Part shown: positions 15,417 through 24,700 of the stretch, piece by piece
Numbering within the stretch: position 1 is the stretch's first letter
Layout: each line of letters begins with the position of its first letter
Assembly: GCF_900205965.1 (NCBI RefSeq)
Contig: NZ_OAOF01000028.1
Span: 1 to 42,009, forward strand
DNA length: 42,009 nt
Reading direction: 5' to 3'
Source: Lacrimispora amygdalina
Lineage (GTDB): Bacteria; Bacillota; Clostridia; Lachnospirales; Lachnospiraceae
Made by a program: the position numbers and the translations under genes
Notes under the pieces: generated by a model
Told to the model about the DNA's origin: nothing
Databases searched by the model: none
Seen by the model: the letters and a program-made list of their open reading frames with translations, nothing else

Positions 15417-16016
15417 ATGATTATAAAAACGGTAGAACTGGAGACTGTATGCGGCATTACCAGCAAGCTTCCGGAGAATACAAAGCCAGAGTTTGCATTT
15501 GCAGGTAAGTCCAATGTGGGAAAATCCTCTCTCATTAATGCTCTCATGAACCGGAAGTCCTATGCAAGAACCTCCTCCCAGCCAGGTAAAACACAGACTA
15601 TTAATTTCTATAATATTAATGACGCATTATACTATGTGGATCTTCCCGGCTACGGTTATGCAAAAGTAGCCGTGGAGGTAAAAGCAAAATGGGGAAAGAT
15701 GATTGAAAATTACCTTCATAAATCTCCTATGTTAAAATGTGTGTTTTTACTGATTGATATCCGCCATGAGCCTTCTGCCAATGATAAAACCATGTATGAC
15801 TGGGTGGTTCACAACGGTTATCAGCCAATTATCATTGCAACGAAGCTGGACAAGCTGAAACGGAGCCAGGTCCAAAAAGCATTAAAGGTAGTTCGTTCAG
15901 GGCTTGGGATCGGGCCGGATGTGACAGTAATTCCATTTTCGGCAGAGACCAAACAGGGCAGAGAAGAAATCTGGGATTTGATTGAGGATTCTGTAAATAG
16001 TCTTGACAACGAGTAA
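15417..16016 (+). CDS. engB: Ribosome biogenesis GTPase EngB/YsxC
   Basis: A 199-residue TrmE-Era-EngA-EngB family GTPase required for 50S subunit assembly. The G1 motif is GKSNVGKSS, the switch region has TSSQPGKT, G3 is DLPGYGYAK and G4 is TKLDKLKR. Length is typical. AAAGGAAA precedes the ATG by about 5 nt. It closes the tig-clp-lon block and is probably cotranscribed with lon. The -35 element of the next transcription unit (TTGACA, 16003-16008) lies inside its last codons. Confidence 0.96.
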   Translation: MIIKTVELETVCGITSKLPENTKPEFAFAGKSNVGKSSLINALMNRKSYARTSSQPGKTQTINFYNINDALYYVDLPGYGYAKVAVEVKAKWGKMIENYLHKSPMLKCVFLLIDIRHEPSANDKTMYDWVVHNGYQPIIIATKLDKLKRSQVQKALKVVRSGLGIGPDVTVIPFSAETKQGREEIWDLIEDSVNSLDNE

Positions 16017-16060
16017 AAATCTTTTTATAATGAACCTATTTATTACATAGAGTTCATTAT
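16003..16060 (+). promoter_or_regulatory. Consensus promoter with overlapping palindromic operator
   Basis: TTGACA (16003-16008), a 17-nt spacer and TATAAT (16026-16031) form a perfect vegetative promoter. A 9-bp perfect inverted repeat, ATAATGAAC at 16027-16035 and GTTCATTAT at 16052-16060, begins in the -10 and covers the predicted start site near 16038. CTAT/ATAG pairs extend the stem inside. It can be a repressor operator or a leader hairpin. It controls the amino-acid importer starting at 16084. Confidence 0.85.
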
Positions 16061-16083
16061 GGTAGGAAGAGGAGAAAACAGTT

Positions 16084-16962
16084 ATGAAAAAAACTATGAA
16101 GAAAGTCGTGTCAACTCTCATGGCGGCAGCTCTGGCAGCGGCAGCATTAACTGCCTGTTCAGGCGGTAACTCCACACCCGGCACATCTGATGCCGGAAAA
16201 GAAGCAGGAGATAAAAAGGTATTAAAAGTTGCCATGGAGTGCAGTTATGCTCCTTATAACTGGACTCAGCCAACGGATGAGAACGGAGCTGTACCGATTT
16301 CCGGAAGCTCAGATTATGCTTACGGTTACGATGTAATGATGGCGAAAAAAATTGCGGACGAGCTTGGTTATAAACTGGAAATCGTAAAGCTGGACTGGGA
16401 TTCATTAGTACCTGCGGTTCAATCCGGAAAGGTTGACTGTGTAATCGCAGGACAATCCATTACTGCTGAGCGTATGCAGTCCGTTGATTTTACGGATCCT
16501 TATTATTTTGCAACGATTGTTGCTCTTGTAAAAATTGGCGGCAAGTATGAGAATGCAAAAACTGTTGCTGACTTAAAAGGTGCAGTAGCTACCTCTCAGT
16601 TAAATACCATCTGGTATGACAATTGTCTTCCCCAGATTCCGGATGCAGACATTCAGCCGGCTCAGGAATCCGCTCCGGCTATGCTGGTTTCTTTAAATTC
16701 CGGAAGATGTGATGTAGTAGTAACAGATAAGCCTACCGGTCAGGCTGCTCTGATTGCATATCCTGATTTCAAGCTTCTTGATTTCACCGGTACAGAAGGA
16801 GAATTCAAGGTTTCTGATGAGGATATTAATATCGGAGTTTCCGTTAAGAAAGGCAATACAGAATTAAAGGATGCCATCAACGGAGTACTTAAAAAGATGA
16901 CCAAGGAAGATTTTAATAAGATGATGGAAGAGGCAATCAGCGTACAGCCGCTTTCAAAGTAA
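16084..16962 (+). CDS. Amino-acid ABC transporter substrate-binding lipoprotein
   Basis: A 292-residue family 3 solute-binding protein with signal peptide and lipobox LTAC (Cys25). Family stretches are LKVAMECSYAPYNW, YGYDVMMAKKIADELG, VDCVIAGQSIT (with AERMQSVDFTDPYY) and RCDVVVTDKPTGQ, as in polar amino-acid binders such as GlnH and ArtJ. GAGGAG lies about 9 nt before the ATG. It is the first gene of a binding protein-permease-ATPase operon; a hairpin downstream could let it be made in excess over the membrane parts. The ligand among polar amino acids cannot be assigned. Confidence 0.92.
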   Translation: MKKTMKKVVSTLMAAALAAAALTACSGGNSTPGTSDAGKEAGDKKVLKVAMECSYAPYNWTQPTDENGAVPISGSSDYAYGYDVMMAKKIADELGYKLEIVKLDWDSLVPAVQSGKVDCVIAGQSITAERMQSVDFTDPYYFATIVALVKIGGKYENAKTVADLKGAVATSQLNTIWYDNCLPQIPDADIQPAQESAPAMLVSLNSGRCDVVVTDKPTGQAALIAYPDFKLLDFTGTEGEFKVSDEDINIGVSVKKGNTELKDAINGVLKKMTKEDFNKMMEEAISVQPLSK

Positions 16963-16990
16963 TAAGGGATCAGGAATATGGGAGCTTGCA

Positions 16991-17016
16991 GGCACGGGAT
17001 CAGTGTTTTCCGTGCC
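16991..17016 (+). other. Stem-loop between binding-protein and permease genes
   Basis: The arms GGCACGG (16991-16997) and CCGTGCC (17010-17016) form a 7-bp perfect stem. No immediate T-run follows; TTTT comes 10 nt later. This is more likely an mRNA-stabilising or partial-termination structure than a full terminator. Confidence 0.6.
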
Positions 17017-17060
17017 GCTTGTTCTGTTTTAACAAAGCTATGAAAGGGAGAAGGTAATAT

Positions 17061-17861
17061 ATGTCTTTGCCGTCAGATTTTTTTGGAAGAATCATATTTA
17101 TTCTGCAAAATTATGGCCCGTCCTTTTTAGCAGGGGCAGGCAAAACAATGGCAATCGCCATTGTCGGTACATTAATCGGCTGTCTGATCGGTTTTGCTGT
17201 GGGAATTATTCAGACAATTCCCGAATCAAAGCAGGATAATCTGGTGAAACAGGTGCTGGTTAAAGTGCTCAAAATTATTTTAAATATCTATGTTGAAGTT
17301 TTCCGCGGAACCCCTATGATGGTTCAGGCCATGTTTATTTTCTATGGATCCTCCGCGCTTTTTGGAATTAATATGTCCATAGTATTTGCTTCCTATTTTA
17401 TTGTATCCATCAATACAGGAGCTTATATGGCGGAAACGGTCAGAGGCGGAATTCTTTCCATTGACCCTGGTCAGACAGAAGGAGCAAAAGCCATTGGCAT
17501 GACGCATTATCAGACGATGTTAAATGTTATTATGCCCCAGGCTCTTCGCAACATTATGCCCCAGATCGGTAATAACTTAATCATTAATATTAAGGATACC
17601 TGTGTACTTTCTGTCATTGGAGTTGTAGAACTGTTTTACGCAACAAAAGGAGTGGCAGGTGCCTATTATACTTATTTTGAAGCATTTACCATTACCATGG
17701 TAATTTACTTTGTCCTGACCTTTACCTGTTCCAGAATTCTTCGTTATTGGGAGAAGAAGATGGATGGACCCGATAGTTACGATCTGGCAACTACAGATAC
17801 GTTAGCTTATACCAGCGGAATGGTGAAGTTCCCGGATCCAAAAGAGAAGGAGGGCAAATAA
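17061..17861 (+). CDS. Amino-acid ABC transporter permease
   Basis: A 266-residue membrane permease of the His/Glu/Gln/Arg/opine family. Hydrophobic segments include about residues 24-46 and several later ones. The family motif RGTPMMVQ and the EAA loop GAKAIGMTHYQTMLNVIMPQA-type stretch (residues about 142-162), which docks on the ATPase, are both clear. A soluble C-terminal tail of about 35 residues ends in a Lys/Glu-rich stretch. AAAGGGAGAAGG precedes the ATG. Two nucleotides separate it from the ATPase gene, whose ribosome site is inside this gene. Confidence 0.93.
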   Translation: MSLPSDFFGRIIFILQNYGPSFLAGAGKTMAIAIVGTLIGCLIGFAVGIIQTIPESKQDNLVKQVLVKVLKIILNIYVEVFRGTPMMVQAMFIFYGSSALFGINMSIVFASYFIVSINTGAYMAETVRGGILSIDPGQTEGAKAIGMTHYQTMLNVIMPQALRNIMPQIGNNLIINIKDTCVLSVIGVVELFYATKGVAGAYYTYFEAFTITMVIYFVLTFTCSRILRYWEKKMDGPDSYDLATTDTLAYTSGMVKFPDPKEKEGK

Positions 17862-17863
17862 AG

Positions 17864-18607
17864 ATGGCTGAGAGCAATGTGTTAAAGATTCGTCATTTAA
17901 GCAAGTCATTTGGAGCCAATGTGGTTTTAAGAGATATTGATTTCAATGTAAATGCCGGGGATGTGACCTGTATCATCGGAGCCTCCGGTTCTGGAAAGTC
18001 CACTCTTTTACGCTGTATCAATCTTTTAGAAACCCCCACTACAGGAGAGATTCTGCATCATGACGTGGATATCACAGACAGGAAGATGAACGTGCCTGAA
18101 TACCGGACTAAAGTCGGAATGGTGTTTCAGAATTTTAATCTCTTTAATAATATGTCAGTGCTGGAAAACTGTATGGTAGGCCAGGTGAAGGTTTTAAAGA
18201 AAGAAAAGGCTGAAGCAAAGAAGACTGCAATGATGTTTTTGGAGAAGGTGGGAATGGCACCTTATATCAATGCAAAGCCAAGGCAGCTTTCCGGTGGTCA
18301 GAAACAAAGAGTGGCCATTGCCAGGGCACTTGCCATGGAACCGGAGGTACTGCTTTTTGACGAGCCTACTTCTGCTCTGGATCCCCAGATGGTAGGAGAG
18401 GTCCTTGCGGTTATGAGAACACTGGCAAAGGAAGGCCTTACCATGATTATCGTGACACATGAAATGGCTTTTGCGAGGGATGTATCCAATCATGTGGTTT
18501 ATATGGCAGGGGGCGTGATAGAAGAAGAGGGAGCACCGGCGGATATATTCGGTAATCCCCGGAAGAACTCAACAAAGGAATTTTTAGCCCGGTTTATGCA
18601 GGGTTAA
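17864..18607 (+). CDS. Amino-acid ABC transporter ATP-binding protein, GlnQ type
   Basis: A 247-residue cytoplasmic ATPase. Walker A is GASGSGKST, the Q-loop region reads MVFQNFNLF, the signature is LSGGQKQR, Walker B is VLLFDEPTSALDP and the switch histidine is in IIVTHEM. Length and motifs match GlnQ/HisP/ArtP. AAGGAGGG lies in the last codons of the permease gene. It completes a full importer with the two preceding genes. A weak terminator separates it from the dehydrogenase gene. Confidence 0.94.
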   Translation: MAESNVLKIRHLSKSFGANVVLRDIDFNVNAGDVTCIIGASGSGKSTLLRCINLLETPTTGEILHHDVDITDRKMNVPEYRTKVGMVFQNFNLFNNMSVLENCMVGQVKVLKKEKAEAKKTAMMFLEKVGMAPYINAKPRQLSGGQKQRVAIARALAMEPEVLLFDEPTSALDPQMVGEVLAVMRTLAKEGLTMIIVTHEMAFARDVSNHVVYMAGGVIEEEGAPADIFGNPRKNSTKEFLARFMQG

Positions 18608-18649
18608 AAGCAGACGGAGCTGTTGCAATATAACTGGATGTTCAGTTGT

Positions 18650-18666
18650 GGAGCAGGCTCCTTTTT
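18650..18666 (+). terminator. Short terminator-like hairpin after the ABC operon
   Basis: GGAG (18650-18653) and CTCC (18658-18661) around a 4-nt loop are followed by TTTTT. A second GGAGC at 18616-18620 could pair with the same GCTCC and compete. The stem is short, so termination is probably partial. Confidence 0.5.
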
Positions 18667-18687
18667 GGTAATTGAAAGGAGGATCCT

Positions 18688-19641
18688 ATGAAACTGGTTT
18701 TTATGGAAACCGATACACTGGGAGATGACGTGGATTATTCTCCGTTTTACCAGCTGGGAGAGGTAATAAAGTATAACAAATCAGAACCGGAGCACAATCA
18801 GGAACGGGTAAGAGATGCTGATATCATTGTGGTAAATAAGATTCCCATGGATGAAGAGACTCTAAAATATGCAGATCATGTAAAACTGATCTGTCTGACA
18901 GCTACGGGAACCAATACGGTTGATTTTGACTATATGAAAAAAAGGGATATCGCAGTAACGAACGTGAAGGGATATTCCACCCAGTCTGTCGTCCAGCACA
19001 CCTTTGCATTGCTGTTTTACATCTACGAAAAGTTAGCCTATTATGATCAGTTTGTAAAATCAGGTGAATATGCAGCAAGTGATATTTTCAGCAGATTCGA
19101 TAAAAAATTCAATGAACTGTCGGGAAAAACCTGGGGAATTATCGGTCTTGGTGAAATAGGGAGAGGTGTAGCAAGGGTGGCAGAAGCTTTCGGCTGCCGG
19201 GTTATCTATTATTCAACATCTGGTAAAAATACCAGCACCATCTGGGAACGGGTTGAGTTTGAGACATTATTAAAAGAGTCTGATATCATATCCATTCATG
19301 CTCCCCTGAATTCTGACACAGAATACTTAATTGATGAAAATGCGTTGAAGCTGATGAAAAATACTGCCGTTCTGCTTAATCTGGGAAGAGGAAATATTAT
19401 CAGGGAAGAGGCACTTTTAAAGGCTCTGGAAACAGATGAAATTGGTGGTGCAGGACTTGATGTGATCAGTGAAGAGCCCATGCGGCCGGATAATCCACTG
19501 CTGAATGTGAAAGACAGTACCAGGCTGATCATTACCCCTCACATCGCCTGGGCAACAGTTGAGGCCAGAAGAAGATGCTTAAATGAGGTTTATGAAAACA
19601 TCTGCTCCTATCTGCGAGGAGAGGAACGTAACAGAGTATAA
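18688..19641 (+). CDS. D-2-hydroxyacid dehydrogenase, NAD-dependent
   Basis: A 317-residue cytoplasmic oxidoreductase of the D-isomer 2-hydroxyacid dehydrogenase family. The nucleotide-binding Rossmann loop is GIIGLGEIGRG at about residue 151. The catalytic set is Arg in LNLGRGN, Glu in ISEEP and His in TPHIAW. The outer catalytic domain is split around the Rossmann domain as usual. The closest subgroup by eye is glycerate/hydroxypyruvate reductase or phosphoglycerate-type enzymes without an ACT domain. AAAGGAGGA lies 5 to 6 nt before the ATG. It follows the amino-acid importer and may be partly cotranscribed with it; the substrate is not determined. Confidence 0.9.
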   Translation: MKLVFMETDTLGDDVDYSPFYQLGEVIKYNKSEPEHNQERVRDADIIVVNKIPMDEETLKYADHVKLICLTATGTNTVDFDYMKKRDIAVTNVKGYSTQSVVQHTFALLFYIYEKLAYYDQFVKSGEYAASDIFSRFDKKFNELSGKTWGIIGLGEIGRGVARVAEAFGCRVIYYSTSGKNTSTIWERVEFETLLKESDIISIHAPLNSDTEYLIDENALKLMKNTAVLLNLGRGNIIREEALLKALETDEIGGAGLDVISEEPMRPDNPLLNVKDSTRLIITPHIAWATVEARRRCLNEVYENICSYLRGEERNRV

Positions 19642-19644
19642 GAC

Positions 19645-19673
19645 AAAAACAGGGCGGCTTTATAAGCCGTCCT
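19645..19673 (-). terminator. Terminator of the malic-enzyme operon
   Basis: A 10-bp stem (19651-19660 with 19664-19673, one G-T pair) around a 3-nt loop has five T residues on the minus strand at 19649-19645. It serves the leftward operon; on the + strand there is no T-run, though the hairpin also bounds the dehydrogenase transcript. Confidence 0.85.
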
Positions 19674-19680
19674 GACATGA

Positions 19681-19902
19681 TCAGTCTTTAGGAAGCGGAC
19701 CGGAAAAGAGTTTTCGAATCCGGATCCGTATAAATGTACGGAGTACTTCAGCTCCCAGCAGAATAATAATAATGGGTAGAAAAACAGTGAAAAACAACTT
19801 GATTTTCAGCCGGAGCATCTTCTTTTTATGCTGCATTTTTAAGGATTGATACGAATCGGTGATAGTATGATACCATGTTTTTTTAATCGGAACTTTCTTC
19901 AA
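19681..19902 (-). CDS. Small single-pass membrane protein, unknown
   Basis: A 73-residue hypothetical protein. A Lys-rich N-terminal half (KKTWYHT, QHKKKMLRLKIK) is followed by one strong hydrophobic segment at about 36-53 (FFTVFLPIIIILLG) and a short basic tail. I do not recognise a family. The start codon is TTG, preceded by a G-rich run (GGGGGG) about 10 nt upstream, so the start is not secure; an internal Met at residue 23 is possible. It lies 18 nt after the DUF4364 gene and directly before the operon terminator, which supports it being a real cotranscribed gene. Basic residues flanking the segment on both sides leave topology open. Confidence 0.6.
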   Translation of the reverse strand: MKKVPIKKTWYHTITDSYQSLKMQHKKKMLRLKIKLFFTVFLPIIIILLGAEVLRTFIRIRIRKLFSGPLPKD

Positions 19903-19920
19903 ACAGATCCCCCCCTATGA

Positions 19921-20445
19921 CTATGAGCCGCTCATCAGTGATTTCATGGCGAATGCATAGATTTCCTGACTTTTCAGTTTCCAGTGGTCACACATGATTT
20001 CTGCCTGATCCTTATCAGGAACGGAAAGCTCCAGATTAATCAGACAGTTCTTGCCTTCTCTTACTTCACAATGAACAATGTAGTCCTGGCTTGTTGATTT
20101 GTAGTAATCTGCTGTGACACCCACCTCGTTGCGGAGGCGGAACTTATTTTCTTTTAAATATTCATCCATATCAAGGACAATTGCCGGTGAAATCTTATTC
20201 CCGAAAAAGGAGAGTGTTTCTTCTCCCTCCCGGGTAATCTCGTACCGGCTGCTGTTGTGATTGGTCTCCACATGCAGCAGTCTTGCCTCTAACAGTTCAT
20301 TCAATGCCTGATTCAATGTAAAATATGTGGTGTATTCATGCTCCAGAAAAAAGTTGGATAATTGTGCACTGGTCAGGGGGAAGTTTACCTGCTTCAGCAT
20401 GTATAGAATCATCAGCTTATAAAGTGTCATGGGTTCTGACAGCAT
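19921..20445 (-). CDS. DUF4364 family winged-helix protein
   Basis: A 174-residue cytoplasmic protein I recognise as DUF4364. The N-terminal 75 residues look like a winged helix (KLMILYMLKQ, LTSAQLSNFFLE, LNQALNELLEARLL, SSRYEITREGEE), related to PadR/MarR-type DNA-binding folds. The C-terminal part is an alpha/beta domain of unknown role. GGAGG lies 7 nt before the ATG. It is 21 nt downstream of the malic enzyme gene. A local regulatory role is possible but unproven; no operator is known for the family. Confidence 0.8.
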   Translation of the reverse strand: MLSEPMTLYKLMILYMLKQVNFPLTSAQLSNFFLEHEYTTYFTLNQALNELLEARLLHVETNHNSSRYEITREGEETLSFFGNKISPAIVLDMDEYLKENKFRLRNEVGVTADYYKSTSQDYIVHCEVREGKNCLINLELSVPDKDQAEIMCDHWKLKSQEIYAFAMKSLMSGS

Positions 20446-20466
20446 CGGAAAACCTCCATCTTTGTA

Positions 20467-21618
20467 TTACCGGATATGGTCTTTCACCGCCCGGCTGACA
20501 ACCTCTGCCACACGTGGATCAAAAGCCTCCGGCAGTATATTGTCCTCATTTAATTCCGAAGGCGCAGTCAGGGCTGCGATGGCCTCTGCTGCAGCCAGCT
20601 TCATCTCATCGGTAATGGCAGCAGCTCTTCCCTCCAGCGCACCTTTAAATATACCTGGAAAAACCACCACATTATTTACCTGATTCGGGAAATCAGATCT
20701 GCCTGTTCCAACTACTTTAGCGCCCGCTTTTTTTGCCAGATCCGGCATGATCTCAGGGACCGGATTCGCCATGGCAAAAAGGATGGAATTGGTATTCATG
20801 GAAGATACCATATCCTCCGTCACGATTCCTGGTGCTGAAACGCCGATAAAGATATCAGCACCCTTCATTGCATCGGACAGGCTTCCTGTCTTCCTCTCTA
20901 AATTGGTTAAATCCATCATCTTCTCCTGCATCCAGTTTAACCCTTCCATACCTTTAAACAGGATTCCGGCCCGGTCACAAAGGACAATATGCAAAAATCC
21001 GTAAGACAATAAGAGTCTGGTGATTGCAATACCGGCAGATCCCGCGCCGTTTACCACCACGCGGCATTCCTCTTTCCTCTTCCCGGTTACCTTCAGTGCA
21101 TTGATCACTCCGGCAAGGACCACAATGGCAGTTCCATGCTGGTCGTCATGAAAGACGGGAATGGGAAGAAGCTTTTTCAACCGTTCTTCAATCTCAAAGC
21201 ATCTGGGAGCAGATATGTCTTCTAAGTTGATTCCGCCAAAGGCAGGTGCAATGGCAGCCACGGTTTTTATGATTTCCTCCGTGTCCTGGGTGTCCAGACA
21301 GATGGGAATGGCATTGACTCCGCCGAATTCTTTAAACAATACGGCTTTTCCTTCCATCACAGGCATGGCTGCAAGAGGACCGATATTTCCAAGACCTAAA
21401 ACAGCGCTGCCGTCAGAAACAACGGCGATGGTGTTGGATTTAATGGTATATTGATAGGCAGCTTCCGGGTTATCTGCGATGACTTTGCATGGTTCGGCTA
21501 CACCAGGAGTGTAGGCAAGTGCCAGGTCTTCTCTGCTTTTTACAGCCGCCTTGGAAGTTATTTCCAGCTTTCCGCCCCATTTTTCATGGAGTATTAGTGC
21601 TTTCTCGTTGGTTGTCAT
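20467..21618 (-). CDS. NAD(P)-dependent malic enzyme
   Basis: A 383-residue cytoplasmic enzyme converting malate to pyruvate and CO2 with reduction of NAD(P). The catalytic Tyr36 is in AYTPGVAEPC and Lys91 in MEGKAVLFK. The metal ligands are in EDISAPRCFEIE and FHDDQHGTA. The Rossmann loop GAGSAGIAI follows. It is the short form, without the C-terminal phosphotransacetylase domain found in MaeB of proteobacteria. The ribosome site is weak (AAGGA about 12 nt upstream). It leads a leftward operon with the DUF4364 and small membrane genes. NAD against NADP preference is not clear from sequence. Confidence 0.93.
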   Translation of the reverse strand: MTTNEKALILHEKWGGKLEITSKAAVKSREDLALAYTPGVAEPCKVIADNPEAAYQYTIKSNTIAVVSDGSAVLGLGNIGPLAAMPVMEGKAVLFKEFGGVNAIPICLDTQDTEEIIKTVAAIAPAFGGINLEDISAPRCFEIEERLKKLLPIPVFHDDQHGTAIVVLAGVINALKVTGKRKEECRVVVNGAGSAGIAITRLLLSYGFLHIVLCDRAGILFKGMEGLNWMQEKMMDLTNLERKTGSLSDAMKGADIFIGVSAPGIVTEDMVSSMNTNSILFAMANPVPEIMPDLAKKAGAKVVGTGRSDFPNQVNNVVVFPGIFKGALEGRAAAITDEMKLAAAEAIAALTAPSELNEDNILPEAFDPRVAEVVSRAVKDHIR

Positions 21619-21652
21619 AATGAGTTCGTCCTTTTTTCAACAGTTTTTATTT

Positions 21653-21681
21653 ATCATACCAATTTTAGGGTTTTAAATCAA
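21653..21681 (-). promoter_or_regulatory. Promoter of the malic-enzyme operon
   Basis: On the minus strand TTGATT (21681-21676), a 17-nt spacer and TATGAT (21658-21653) lie 35 nt before the start codon. The -35 overlaps the region used by the opposite promoter. Confidence 0.65.
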
Positions 21682-21690
21682 TAGAAAATA

Positions 21691-21699
21691 TGTTAGAAT
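21691..21699 (+). promoter_or_regulatory. Extended -10 promoter for the DUF5717 cassette
   Basis: TGT plus TAGAAT (21694-21699) is an extended -10, with a weak TTTTAA at the -35 position (21671-21676). It lies 62 nt before the start codon, back to back with and overlapping the malic-enzyme promoter. Confidence 0.5.
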
Positions 21700-21760
21700 A
21701 TAGAGTAATTCAAAGGAATCATACGAATAACACAAGGAAATTGAAGATACAGGTGGTACT

Positions 21761-24700
21761 ATGAGAGAACGAATCAACAGGCTGGCGAAGGGCATCATTG
21801 ATTCAGAAATTCCAAAGATAAAGGTTACCCCATCGGGAATTGATGATGTAGTGCGTTCGGGCGGAGCCACGAGACGGGAACTTGTCGTTACCAGTGAGAA
21901 TAACCTGCACATAAAGGGGCTTGCATATTCCTCGAACTACCGCGTCCGGATGATAAGCGGATCGTTTGGAGGTACATACAATCATCTGGTCTATGAGATT
22001 AACAGCAGTTTCATGGAAGATGGAGATGTGATTAAGGGATCTTTTTATCTGGTTACCAATGGCGGCGAGAGAGAAGTTCCTTATTCGTTTCGTGTAGAAC
22101 TTGGCACGTCAGGAAGAGCACTGAGTAATTTAACGACAGCAGAGAATTTTGCAGATACTGCAAAAAAAGATATAGATACGGCTCTTCGTTTATTTGAGTA
22201 CCGCGATTTTGTTACGGCCCCGTTTATGAAAGATCTTCATGTAAGAGCAATCTACGACGGATTAAAGGGCCGGCCTGACAGAAGAAAGGAACTGGAAGAG
22301 TTTCTGGTCGCTTTAAAGGTTAAAAAGCCGGTTGAGCTATCGGTAGTAACCGCAGAGCGCAGATATGGACAACTGGAGGAGGTTGTTGAGGACTGGGTTG
22401 AGATGAAGCGCAGCAGCTGGGGCTGCATCAGCCTGGAAGTGACAACCGACTGTGATTTTATAGAGCTGCCAAAGAAGACAATCAGCGAACAGGATTTTGA
22501 AGATGATGTCTGCGCGCTGTCTTTTTTTGTGCACCCGGAACGCATGCATCAAGGAGAGAACTATGGCAGAATTCAGATAAACGGAGTGGATGAGTGCTTT
22601 CTGGTACCCGTTACAGCGGTAAGTAATCCAGGAGGAGGGATATCGGCGGAGGATGCCTTTGCAAAAGAGGCATTCTGCCGATTTTTACGGCTTCGTCTGG
22701 AGGCGGATATCAGACAGGAATACGCAAGTTCCCTTCGCCCGGAGATGGAAAAGGCACTGGACGAAATCGAGCTGATGAAGGGGGAGAGCAGTCTTTTAAA
22801 ACTCCTCCGTGCAGAATGCTGTCTGTTTGATGATGAGAAATCCAAAGCAGCACTTTTTCTTGATGAAAGCCGGGATGAGATTCTTGCTCAGAGGCAGGAA
22901 AAGAAAGAAATTTACTGTTATTACCAGTATTTGCGCCTGGAGATTTTGCCGGATGAATACCAGAGAGAATCCCTGGTCCGGCTCATGAAAAAATATCTGG
23001 AAGAGGATCACAGCCTGTTTTATCTGTTTGTACTTCTTGCAAAATTGGACGGCCGGCTGTTTGAGAATCCTCCTGCAGTGCTGGCTATGCTCAAACGTCA
23101 GTATGATGCAGGTGTAAGAAGCCCATTTTTTTATGTATGGGGATGCAAAGTATTAAACAGCGCTCCGGAGCTGATCCGGTCCATTGGTCCGATGGAGCTT
23201 CAGATCCTGTTTTCCTCTGCCGGTAAAGGACTGATCGAGAAACCTCTGGTGTCCCAGATCTGCAGGCTTACTCTGGCGGCCAAGCACTACCACCGGCTGC
23301 ATTACCGGATGCTTTGCAGATTGTATAAAGAAAAAGCCGAAATAGAAGTTCTGGAGGCGATCTGTTCCCTTCTGATCAAAGGGGAGTGCCGTCAGCCGGA
23401 GGCTTTTTCCTGGTACGAGAAGGGCGTGAAAGCAGGTATCAGCCTGACCAGGCTTTATGAATACTATATTTATGCGCTGCCAAAGAACTACTGTTATTTA
23501 CTGCCCAAGGAAGTTCTTTTGTATTTCTCCTACGGAGGCAGTGAGCTGGATCTATATAGCAGAAGTGTCCTTTATAAGAATGTTCTGATATATTTAGAGC
23601 CTGCTGATCCTCTGTATCAGGCTTATGAAAGGATCATAGAGAAGTTTGCGACGGAACAGCTGTTTGAGTCCAGGATTGATCATTATCTGGCTGCCATCTA
23701 CGAACGTATGGTATTAAAGGAAGTCATTGATTTGTCCATGGCAAAGGTACTGCCTTCTATTTTAAGATCCTACCGGGTGGAGTGCAGGAATAAAAAAATG
23801 AAGTATGTCATTGTCTGTTATGAGGAAATGACACAGGAAGATGCCTTTCTTCTAAACGACGGCGTAGCCTATGTACCTCTGTTTTCCGAGCATAGCATTT
23901 TGCTTTTTCAGGATGCCTATGGAAACCGGTATGCCAATATTTCCTATAAAAAAGAGCCTGTTATGGAACGGTCTGAACTGGAGGAACGGTGTTTTGAACT
24001 ATATCCGGAACACCCAATGCTCCGGCTGCGTGTCTGTGAGCAGATACTGGCCCGTGGGGCCGCAGATGCCAAAGAGGCTGGTATTCTGGAACGTACGCTG
24101 GAGGACCCAAACTTAAGACCTTATTATCAGAAGCTTTTGCTCTCCAGGGTGATTGAATATTACCATAAGCAGACAGAAACCGGGCCAGAGCAGGGAGAAG
24201 GAGCCGCATACTTATTGAAGCTTGATAAAAAGGTCCTTTCCAGACAGGAACGGGCCGGCGTATGTGATACGCTGATTCATAACAATTACATGGAAGAAGC
24301 TTATAAAATGATCCGGGATTATGGGGCGGAAGGGATCCGTACCAAACAGCTTCATAAGCTGTGTGCAGAAATGATTCTTAAGAATCTGTTCTGCGAGGAT
24401 GTGCTTCTTTTGCATCTGGCCTATCAGTCCTTTTTAGAAGAAGAAAGCGACAGCATTCTCCTGGATTATTTATGTGAACATTATAACGGCCTCAGCAGCC
24501 AGATGTACCGTATTTTGCAGCAGGCAGTTTCCCGGCGTGTGGATACCTACGATCTGGAAGAACGCCTGACTGCCCAGATGATGTTTAGCGGTGATATTTC
24601 CAGACTGGATAAGGTTTTCCGTTTATACCAGACAAGGAAAGAACCTGCTGAAAGTATTGTAAAAGCATATTTTACCATAAAGTGCACGGATTATTTTATG

